Below, piece by piece: positions 57,486 through 64,000 of a stretch of 64,000 nt of DNA. The stretch covers positions 1,054,001-1,118,000 of the forward strand of contig NZ_JACBYQ010000001.1 of assembly GCF_013408295.1 (NCBI RefSeq), given 5' to 3'. The first letter of the stretch is position 1; each line of letters starts with the position of its first letter. This stretch comes from Psychromicrobium silvestre. GTDB taxonomy: Bacteria > Actinomycetota > Actinomycetes > Actinomycetales > Micrococcaceae. A model generated the notes under the pieces. The model was not told where the DNA came from. It saw nothing but the letters and a program-made list of their open reading frames with translations, and made no database searches. A program made the position numbers and the translations under genes.

Positions 57486-58481
57486 ATGTTGGCACAAGAA
57501 CTGGCGCGGAAGCTCGCCATTAGCGTCAAGGCGCTGCGCTATTTTGAAGACCGCGGGCTGATCGATCCACCGCGTCTGGACAATGGTTATCGCGATTACT
57601 CCGAACAGGATCAAGCCGCCATCCAACACATCCTTGAGCTACGGGCACTCGGATTTTCGGTGGAGGGAACCAGGCCGTTTATCGATTGCCTACGGCTGGG
57701 GCATCAGCAAGGCGATGACTGCCTTGACTCGCTCGCGGCCTATCAACGCGAAATTGACCGAATCGATGAAACCATCGCCCAGCTCAGGCAGAACCGAGAG
57801 CTGCTACGCGAACGACTGTTTACGGCGGCAGCCCGAGGCTTTCCGCTCGATCAGCATGACCATTCAAGTCAGCAGGAAGAGGATAACGAAATGTCCAGCG
57901 GCCACGACTATGAGAAGTTACCGCCAAATCTCCCGGCGCCTCAGGACGATGGCCAAGCGGCCCACCTGCCGGGTCTCGCCTTGCCCGGATTGACCCTGGA
58001 ATCGACAGGGCTCACCCCGGTGAGCCTGTCCGGGATGGGTGAGCAACGCTGGGTGCTTTTCATTTACCCAACCACCGGAGTGCCCGGAACCGATATGCCG
58101 CTGGGCTGGAATGAGATTCCCGGTGCCCGGGGTTGCACCCCGGAGGCTTGCGGTTTCCGGGACAATCTCGAGGAGCTGCGTGCTGCCGGAGCCAGCGCCA
58201 TTTACGGGCTCTCCGGCCAGGGCAAGGACTATCAGAGCGAGTTGGTAACCCGCTTGCACTTGCCCTACGAGCTTCTAAGCGATCCGCAGCTGCGGCTTGG
58301 CCACGAACTCTCGCTGCCGACCTTCCAAGCGGAGGGCCGACCATATTACAAACGACTCACCATGGTGCTTTCCGGTCAGCGGATTGAGCACGTGTTCTAT
58401 CCGATTTTTCCACCGGATGAACACGCCGCTCAAGTCCGCGATTGGCTGCTGGCAAATCCAGTCAGTCCGGTCAGTCCGTGA
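57486..58481 (+). CDS. MerR regulator fused to peroxiredoxin
   Basis: 331 residues. MerR helix-turn-helix at 1-70 (LAISVKALRYFEDRGLID), coiled-coil at about 75-115 (REIDRIDETIAQLRQNRELL), a hydrophilic linker (120-145), and a peroxiredoxin domain (about 150-328) with GARGCTPEACGFRDN: Cys217 and Cys222 are peroxidatic and resolving candidates. The second half looks like a stand-alone peroxiredoxin family (YPTTGVPGTD, LPTFQAEG, EHVFYPIFPPDEHA). Redox sensing by the Prx part to switch the HTH part is inferred. ATG 57486 follows AGAGG. Confidence 0.88.
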   Translation: MLAQELARKLAISVKALRYFEDRGLIDPPRLDNGYRDYSEQDQAAIQHILELRALGFSVEGTRPFIDCLRLGHQQGDDCLDSLAAYQREIDRIDETIAQLRQNRELLRERLFTAAARGFPLDQHDHSSQQEEDNEMSSGHDYEKLPPNLPAPQDDGQAAHLPGLALPGLTLESTGLTPVSLSGMGEQRWVLFIYPTTGVPGTDMPLGWNEIPGARGCTPEACGFRDNLEELRAAGASAIYGLSGQGKDYQSELVTRLHLPYELLSDPQLRLGHELSLPTFQAEGRPYYKRLTMVLSGQRIEHVFYPIFPPDEHAAQVRDWLLANPVSPVSP

Positions 58482-58683
58482 AGCTAAGTGCCCGCTCTGC
58501 GAGTGCAACCTTGAGGATTGACATCGCCTTTGGCCCCATTCCGTGAAGTCTGAGCAGGTCACTCGCCGAAGCCCCATCCAGGGACTCTATGGTGAAGTAA
58601 CCGGCCCCAGCCAGCGCTCGGGTGGCTGGGGCTCCGATCTTTGGAAGAGGCGTTCCGTCCTGGTTTGTCCTCGACTCATTCAT
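58471..58683 (-). CDS. Small helix-hairpin-helix protein
   Basis: 70 residues. Two HhH-like elements, LPKIGAPATRALAGAGY and LLRLHGMGPKAMSIL; likely a nucleic-acid-binding protein. Its last 11 bases overlap the end of the convergent MerR-peroxiredoxin gene. Confidence 0.8.
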   Translation of the reverse strand: MNESRTNQDGTPLPKIGAPATRALAGAGYFTIESLDGASASDLLRLHGMGPKAMSILKVALAERALSFTD

Positions 58684-58692
58684 GCAGGCAGT

Positions 58693-59259
58693 TTAGCGGA
58701 GCCCGTGCCGGTACAGATCCCGCAAGAGCGAGACCTCGGCACCATGGTGAATCACCTCGCGATTAATGTGCAGGATCAGATCACTCAGCGGAAACTGCCC
58801 GAAATGCTCGCCTTCAGCGTCCCCGCAAGGAGCTGCCAAAGCCTGCTCATCGAGAGCCGAAACCGCTGAGATCCACCGTTGATAGGCTTCGTCGAGCTGC
58901 TCCAAGGCATCGGCCGCGGTGCCCGGATAAGGGTAATCTCGCTGATCCACAGCTGGTCCGTTGAAGTGCGAGGCATTGCGTTCTCCCAGCACCCCGGTGA
59001 TCACATGGCCCAGCCGCCAAGCAATCGTGGTCACCGGTGCGGGATAGGGCGGTGGATGCTCGAAATCGATCAAGAATTCGCCGGAGCCTCGCTGTCCCAC
59101 ATTCTTCAAAGTCTCGCCCCGACGTCGAACATTCCAGGCGCGCGGAACTGGCTCCCAGAAGTATTCCTCATCACTCAAGTTATTGAGTCTGGGTCGTAAT
59201 TGGTTCTCCCAATGCCAGCTCAGTTGCTCCGCCAGTTGAGTGGCCAAGGTCCGGCTCAT
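58693..59259 (-). CDS. DinB-superfamily protein
   Basis: 188 residues, four-helix DinB fold. Metal-ligand candidates are the His in WRLGHVITG and the two His in REVIHHGAEVSLLRDLY. DinB-like enzymes include bacillithiol/mycothiol transferases; a thiol role is possible. Start overlaps the stop of the DJ-1 gene by 4 bp. Confidence 0.87.
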   Translation of the reverse strand: MSRTLATQLAEQLSWHWENQLRPRLNNLSDEEYFWEPVPRAWNVRRRGETLKNVGQRGSGEFLIDFEHPPPYPAPVTTIAWRLGHVITGVLGERNASHFNGPAVDQRDYPYPGTAADALEQLDEAYQRWISAVSALDEQALAAPCGDAEGEHFGQFPLSDLILHINREVIHHGAEVSLLRDLYRHGLR

Positions 59260-59897
59260 GCGGACCTCCTCCCCTGCTCAGCGGCCAGGCCATAGATGCC
59301 GGACACCTCACGATCAGCCCAGAACAGTAGCCAGTTCGCCAAAGCTGACTCGGTCATCACTTCTAATTCAGCGAACACTTGGGCGGCTAGTTCGACCGGC
59401 GCCCAGCTACCCGCGGTGATCACGTGATTATCGCGAACAGCGAATTCATTCCGGTACAGTTCGGCACCCCGATATTCCTTGAAGCTCTTCAAGAAGTCCG
59501 GGCTATTGCTGGTATGTGCCACATCGTTGAGCAGCCCAACGGCAGCCAACGCCTCGGTGGCACCACAAATTGCCGCAATCGGCACCCCCCGAGCCTTCAG
59601 CCGAGTCGCCAATCCCAGTACTTCTTGTTCTGCCGCAATATCTGCCCAGGATTCCCCACCCGGCAGGATAAGCGCGTCAATATTCTGCTCATCGAGCTCC
59701 GCGAGCGTTTGTTCGGGCACTAGGCTCAATCCCCCCATGGTTGGCACTGCCTCCCTGGATTTAGCCGCAGTAGTCAAGTTCAACTTCACCCCTGCCCGCA
59801 GAAAACGGCCGGTTTTGAGCTCCGCCATCAGGTAGCCCACCTCCCAATCCGCCATCTTCTCCGGAAGATACACCACAACGCTTAATGGCCTATTCAT
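59256..59897 (-). CDS. DJ-1/PfpI family protein
   Basis: 213 residues, glutamine-amidotransferase-like fold. Nucleophile elbow AAICGATEALA with Cys, acidic residue in LILPGGESW. Likely a glyoxalase or stress protein. Ribosome site AAGGGG. First gene of the DJ-1-DinB pair, divergent from the WYL regulator. Confidence 0.88.
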   Translation of the reverse strand: MNRPLSVVVYLPEKMADWEVGYLMAELKTGRFLRAGVKLNLTTAAKSREAVPTMGGLSLVPEQTLAELDEQNIDALILPGGESWADIAAEQEVLGLATRLKARGVPIAAICGATEALAAVGLLNDVAHTSNSPDFLKSFKEYRGAELYRNEFAVRDNHVITAGSWAPVELAAQVFAELEVMTESALANWLLFWADREVSGIYGLAAEQGRRSA

Positions 59898-59961
59898 TTG
59901 TCGTTCCCCTTTACAGCTCCCCTTGTGCGTTCCTTCAATATTGTCAGTCTAGGAGCAAATA

Positions 59962-59978
59962 AGGACAGAATTTGTCCT
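59962..59978. promoter_or_regulatory. Candidate operator of the WYL regulator
   Basis: Perfect inverted repeat AGGACA-GAATT-TGTCCT in the 103-bp divergent gap. It would allow one regulator to control both sides. Confidence 0.6.
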
Positions 59979-59988
59979 CTATTACTTT

Positions 59989-60000
59989 TAGACTGGCAGC
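59989..60000 (+). promoter_or_regulatory. -10-like hexamer for leaderless WYL regulator mRNA
   Basis: TAGACT (59989-59994) ends 6 nt before the ATG at 60001. Confidence 0.5.
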
Positions 60001-60963
60001 ATGATCGAGACTTCCGCCCGGCTCTTGCAATTGCTTTCGCTGCTGCAAGTGCGCCGAGAGTGGACCGGATCTGCACTGGCCGAGCGAATGAGCGTGACCG
60101 AACGGACGGTACGCCGCGACGTAGATAAGCTACGCAGCCTGGGCTATCCTATCCATGCTTCCCCTGGAGTGGCGGGTGGTTACCAGCTGGGAGCCGGGGC
60201 TGATTTACCTCCCCTGCTGCTCGATGACGACGAAGCTCTTGCTGTAGCGCTCGGTCTCAGCACGGTGGCTGTTGGCCCGGTGGCCGGAATTGGTGAGGCC
60301 TCCATCCGTGCACTGAGGAAGCTAGAGCAGGTGCTACCACCAAGGTTGCGGCCTCGTTTCGCCTCCCTACAGGGGGCCGTGAGCCGGATCGCGGCGCCCA
60401 CGGACGCGGTGGAACCGCAATTGCTAACCCAGATTTCCGCAGCCATCTCGGAACGGCGGGTGCTGAGCCTGCGCTATCAGAAGCACGACGGCGAGGCCTC
60501 CTCGCGGCTGATCGAACCTTATCGACTGGTGGATTCAGGGCCACGCTGGTACCTGCTGGCTTGGGATCTACAGCGCGAAGATTGGCGGACCTTCAGGGTG
60601 GACCGGGTGCAGGCTAAGCCCACCGAACGGCAGCGCTTTCTGCCGCGTGCCTTACCGGCCAAGGATCTAGCCGCTTATGTTCATCGAGCCATTACCCGCT
60701 CGCCGTATCGCTACGATCTGGTGGTACGAGTTCAAGCCCCAGCTTCCCTGGTCTCGGAGCATTTCTCGGTATCCACGGCGGTGCTGGAAACGGAAGCTGC
60801 CGGTATCACCCTGATGCGGTTGGGTTGGGATTCGCTTGACTCCCCACTGGGACGTCTGGCAGCCAGCGGTCTAGATTTCGAGATTCTGGAGCCCGCAGAA
60901 CTGCGCGAACGAGCCGAGCTAATGGCCCAAAGACTACTCAAAGCCACCGCCCCACCCACCTGA
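60001..60963 (+). CDS. HTH-WYL regulator (YafY type)
   Basis: 320 residues. DeoR-like winged helix at 1-60 (SVTERTVRRDVDKLRSLGYPI), a helical middle, a WYL domain (about 140-220, GPRWYLLAWDLQREDW) and the WCX C-terminus. Divergent from the DJ-1/DinB genes, which it probably controls through 59962-59978. Confidence 0.92.
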   Translation: MIETSARLLQLLSLLQVRREWTGSALAERMSVTERTVRRDVDKLRSLGYPIHASPGVAGGYQLGAGADLPPLLLDDDEALAVALGLSTVAVGPVAGIGEASIRALRKLEQVLPPRLRPRFASLQGAVSRIAAPTDAVEPQLLTQISAAISERRVLSLRYQKHDGEASSRLIEPYRLVDSGPRWYLLAWDLQREDWRTFRVDRVQAKPTERQRFLPRALPAKDLAAYVHRAITRSPYRYDLVVRVQAPASLVSEHFSVSTAVLETEAAGITLMRLGWDSLDSPLGRLAASGLDFEILEPAELRERAELMAQRLLKATAPPT

Positions 60964-60988
60964 GCCCGCCTACCCCCACCCATCCGAA

Positions 60989-61081
60989 CCCATCTGTCCC
61001 ACTGAATGTTGCAGGTGTTGCTGGTGTGCATCTTTCGACGGCGCTTCCGCCACTCTGTTCACACCCAGTGGGATAGCTGGG
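60989..61081. repeat. Intergenic palindromic repeat, copy C
   Basis: Left arm CCCATCTGTCCCACTG (60989-61004) and right arm (61066-61081) pair at 14 of 16. It shares GGTGTTGCTGGTGTG with copy B, and its arms are those of copy A swapped left to right. It begins 26 bp after the regulator stop. Confidence 0.8.
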
Positions 61082-61155
61082 AGTAGAAACGGGCGGGATT
61101 GGGGGAAGCGGGTGGGGATTGGGGCGGGCGGGATATCAAATAGACTGGAGGGGTT

Positions 61156-64000
61156 ATGAGCCTGACCATCACTTACCCGCCTGAGCTACCGGTATCGGCG
61201 CGACGAGACGAGTTGATGGCGGCTATCCGGGATCACCAGGTGGTGATCATCGCCGGAGAGACCGGCTCCGGCAAGACCACCCAGATCCCCAAGATGTGCT
61301 TGGAACTCGGGCTGGCCGAGCCCGGTAAAGACGGGAAACCACGGCTGATCGGCCATACCCAGCCACGCCGCTTGGCCGCGCGCACCGTAGCCGAGCGAAT
61401 CGCCTCCGAACTCGATGTAAAAATCGGTGAGGAAGTCGGCTTCCAGGTTCGTTTTACCGGAGAAGTGAGCAAGCAGACCAAGGTCAAGGTGATGACCGAT
61501 GGCATTCTGCTAGCGGAAATCCAGCGGGACAAACTACTCCGCCGTTACTCCACGCTGATCATCGATGAGGCCCACGAACGCAGCCTGAACATCGATTTCA
61601 TCCTCGGCTACCTGCGTCAGATCTTGCCGCAGCGACCCGATCTGAAGATCATCATCACCTCGGCCACCATCGACCCGGAACGCTTTGCCCAGCACTTCGG
61701 CACCGAGGCTGAGCAGGCTCCTATTCTGGAGGTTTCCGGCCGTACCTATCCGGTGGAACTCCGCTACCGTCCGCTGGTCGCAGATCCCGGTGATGAAGAC
61801 GCCGATGCGGACTCCGGTGACCCAGCCTCGGAAGACCGCGATCCGCTCGATGCGGTCTGCGACGCGGTAGAGGAACTCTCGAAGGAAGCCCCCGGCGATG
61901 TGCTGATCTTCTTCTCCGGAGAACGCGAAATCCGCGATGCCGCCGAAGCTCTGCGCAGCCGTTTCGCCCAGCATCCCAGGCTTCGCGAGGCGGAAATCCT
62001 GCCGCTTTTTGCCCGGCTTTCACTCGCCGAGCAGCACGCCGTCTTCAGCCCAGGCTCTCGCCGCAGGATCGTGCTGGCCACCAACGTTGCCGAGACCTCG
62101 CTCACCGTGCCCGGCATCAAATACGTGATCGACACCGGGACAGCCAGAATCTCCCGTTACTCTCACCGCACCAAAGTCCAGCGTTTGCCGATCGAGCGGA
62201 TCTCCCAAGCCAGCGCCAATCAGCGCGCCGGTCGGTGCGGTCGAGTCTCGGACGGCATCTGCATCAGGCTCTATTCCGAGGAAGATTTCGGCTCCCGTCG
62301 CGAATTCACCGACCCGGAAATCCTGCGCACCAATCTGGCTGCCGTGATCTTGCAAATGATCTCCATCGGCGTGGCCAAGGGTCCGCAGGATGTCTCCGAC
62401 TTCCCCTTTGTTGAGCCTCCGGATGAAAAAGCAGTGGCCGACGGCGTGGCGCTGCTCCGTGAGCTGGGCGCCCTCAAGTCCAGCGGTGGCCGGGCTTCAA
62501 GCGGTGGCCGGGCTTCAAGCGGGGTTGCGGCCGCAAGCGGCACCCAGGGTGGCACGCGACAGACCTCCATCTCCGCCGTCGGACGCCAGCTGGCCTTACT
62601 GCCGGTTGACCCGCGACTGGGCCGAATGATCGTTGAATCCGGTAAGCGCGGCTGCGCCCGCGAGGTGATGGTGCTGGCTGCCGCCTTGACCATCCAGGAT
62701 CCTAGGGAAAGACCGACTGAAAAGCGTCAGCAGGCCGATGAGAAACACAAGCGCTTCAGCGATGAGAATTCGGATTTCACCGGCTATCTGAACCTGTGGC
62801 GTTACCTGCAGGAAAAGCAGAAGGAACTCTCCGGCACCGCCTTCCGCAGGCTCTGCAAGGCGGAATTTATCAATTACCTGCGCGTGCGGGAATGGCAGGA
62901 TCTCTTTGCCCAGCTACGGCAACTGGCCAAGCCACTGAATATCACCTTGACAGCGGGCGAGGTGGATCAGGTGGGCATGCACGCCCAGGTGCACCAGAGC
63001 TTACTGGCCGGGCTGCTGAGCCACATCGGCCTCTATGACGAGCGCAAGCGGGAATATGCGGGCGCCCGAAATGCCCGCTTCGCCATCTTCCCGGGCTCGG
63101 CCTTGTTCAAGAAATCCCCTGACTGGGTGATGAGTGCCGAACTGATAGAAACCTCCAGGCTCTGGGCGCGGGTGAACGCCAAGATCGACCCGCTCTGGGC
63201 TGAAGAAGTTGCGGGCGAACTGGTCAAGCGCAGCTACTCGGAGCCACACTGGTCCAAGCGCAATGGCTCGGTGATGGCCTACGAGAAGGTCACCCTGTTC
63301 GGGGTGCCCATCGTGCCGCAACGACGGATCAACTACGGCCGAATCGACGCTCCGCTCTCCCGAGAGCTCTTCATCCGGCACGCCCTGGTGGAAGGCGATT
63401 GGCGTACCCATCACAAATTCTTCCATCGAAACCGCGCTCTGCTCGCCGAGGTCGAAGAATTAGAGACCAGGATGCGCCGCCGTGATCTGCGGGTGGATGA
63501 CGAGGCGCTCTTCGAGTTCTACGACGCGCGGGTGGGCGCAGAGGTCGTCTCCGAACGGCACTTCGATCAGTGGTGGAAGCACGCCCGGCATGAGAACCCC
63601 AGCTTGCTGGATTTCGATCCCGGCGTGGTGATGGCCGAGGTTGAAGAACTTGATGAGTCGGCCTTCCCGAAGAGTTGGCAGCAGGGTGAATTCACGCTGC
63701 CGCTCAGTTACGAGTTCCAACCCAACTCCCCAGGAACCTCGGTCAATGAGTCCGACGGTGTCACGGTCCAGGTGCCCGTGCTGTTCCTCAATCAGCTCGA
63801 CGACGGCCCCTTCCGCTGGCTGATCCCCGGCCTGCGCGCCGAGCTAGTCACAGCACTGATCAAGTCCCTGCCGAAGGCGATCCGGAAGAACTTCGTGCCC
63901 GCCCCCGATGTGGCTAGGCAAGCTGCGGCTGCCCTCGCGGAGGATTTCGATCCCGGCACCGATGAGCTGGAAGCCTCACTGGAACTGGTGTTACGCCGCC
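61156..64000 (+). CDS. hrpA: ATP-dependent RNA helicase HrpA (3' end outside window)
   Basis: DEAH/RHA helicase; 948 codons visible, no stop. Walker A AGETGSGKTTQIP (about 33-45), DEAH box IIDEAHERS (about 136), SAT, and motif VI NQRAGRCGR. OB/HA2-like helicase-associated regions follow. Between the RecA lobes and the HA2 region is a Gly/Ser linker coded by a tandem repeat (62484-62525). HrpA acts on stalled or structured mRNA. A GGAGGGG ribosome site precedes ATG 61156, with TAGACT at 61141. Confidence 0.93.
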   Translation, partial: MSLTITYPPELPVSARRDELMAAIRDHQVVIIAGETGSGKTTQIPKMCLELGLAEPGKDGKPRLIGHTQPRRLAARTVAERIASELDVKIGEEVGFQVRFTGEVSKQTKVKVMTDGILLAEIQRDKLLRRYSTLIIDEAHERSLNIDFILGYLRQILPQRPDLKIIITSATIDPERFAQHFGTEAEQAPILEVSGRTYPVELRYRPLVADPGDEDADADSGDPASEDRDPLDAVCDAVEELSKEAPGDVLIFFSGEREIRDAAEALRSRFAQHPRLREAEILPLFARLSLAEQHAVFSPGSRRRIVLATNVAETSLTVPGIKYVIDTGTARISRYSHRTKVQRLPIERISQASANQRAGRCGRVSDGICIRLYSEEDFGSRREFTDPEILRTNLAAVILQMISIGVAKGPQDVSDFPFVEPPDEKAVADGVALLRELGALKSSGGRASSGGRASSGVAAASGTQGGTRQTSISAVGRQLALLPVDPRLGRMIVESGKRGCAREVMVLAAALTIQDPRERPTEKRQQADEKHKRFSDENSDFTGYLNLWRYLQEKQKELSGTAFRRLCKAEFINYLRVREWQDLFAQLRQLAKPLNITLTAGEVDQVGMHAQVHQSLLAGLLSHIGLYDERKREYAGARNARFAIFPGSALFKKSPDWVMSAELIETSRLWARVNAKIDPLWAEEVAGELVKRSYSEPHWSKRNGSVMAYEKVTLFGVPIVPQRRINYGRIDAPLSRELFIRHALVEGDWRTHHKFFHRNRALLAEVEELETRMRRRDLRVDDEALFEFYDARVGAEVVSERHFDQWWKHARHENPSLLDFDPGVVMAEVEELDESAFPKSWQQGEFTLPLSYEFQPNSPGTSVNESDGVTVQVPVLFLNQLDDGPFRWLIPGLRAELVTALIKSLPKAIRKNFVPAPDVARQAAAALAEDFDPGTDELEASLELVLRR

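Overview
The window comes from a moderately GC-rich actinomycete, most likely a member of the Micrococcaceae (Arthrobacter/Renibacterium/Psychromicrobium type). The evidence is the gene content and order: NucS/EndoMS mismatch endonuclease, DUF3039, DUF2550 and DUF2017 proteins, a long delta subunit of ATP synthase, an Asn/Arg-rich Rho, and two blocks whose order matches the mycobacterial chromosome (pncB / clpS-DUF2017-murI-MBL-rph-rdgB, and argS-lysA-hom-thrC-thrB-rho-prfA-prmC-sua5-wecA-atp operon-DUF2550). Genus is an inference; no rRNA is present. No prophage, insertion sequence or CRISPR array was seen.

Layout. 1-1.4 kb: end of a GntR/ABC operon with a clear promoter. 1.4-5.4 kb: Nudix hydrolase, membrane-anchored protein, a cation/proton antiporter fused to a UBP zinc finger, and a DedA protein. 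5.5-9.7 kb: rdgB, rph, MBL hydrolase, murI, DUF2017, clpS, facing pncB and pncA (NAD salvage). 11.6-13.1 kb: a short threonyl-tRNA synthetase behind a Thr-codon leader peptide and an intrinsic terminator. 13.1-22.6 kb: SF2 helicase, DUF3039, nagB, an ABC exporter pair, an old yellow enzyme, a thioredoxin-like co-chaperone and a Ser-rich envelope protein. 22.8-27.8 kb: AI-2E-type transporter, alpha/beta hydrolase, zinc-ribbon protein, nucS, nagA, csp. 28.1-36.5 kb: DUF2550 and the complete F1Fo ATP synthase operon. 36.6-51.5 kb: wecA, a two-domain glycosyltransferase, sua5, prmC, prfA, rho and the threonine/lysine biosynthesis and argS operon. 51.6-57.3 kb: anchored DUF1524 protein, MFS exporter and a flavin electron-transfer cluster. 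57.3-61 kb: tRNA-Arg(CCG), a MerR-peroxiredoxin fusion, HhH, DinB and DJ-1 proteins and a WYL regulator. 61.2-64 kb: a DEAH helicase of the HrpA family, cut by the window end.

Most notable: (i) a MerR regulator fused to a peroxiredoxin, preceded by a promoter with a 20-bp spacer filled by a perfect 22-bp palindrome, the classic MerR arrangement; (ii) a threonine attenuator in front of a ThrRS that lacks the editing domains; (iii) an extracytosolic flavin module (FMN-binding lipoprotein, ApbE, RnfD-like/FNR fusion) in which the expected ATGA start/stop overlap of apbE reads ATAA, so apbE has no standard start codon before its conserved N-terminus; (iv) a three-copy family of intergenic palindromes, each 12-26 bp after a stop codon; (v) thirteen genes or leaders with a -10-like hexamer exactly 6 nt before the start codon, which indicates widespread leaderless mRNAs.
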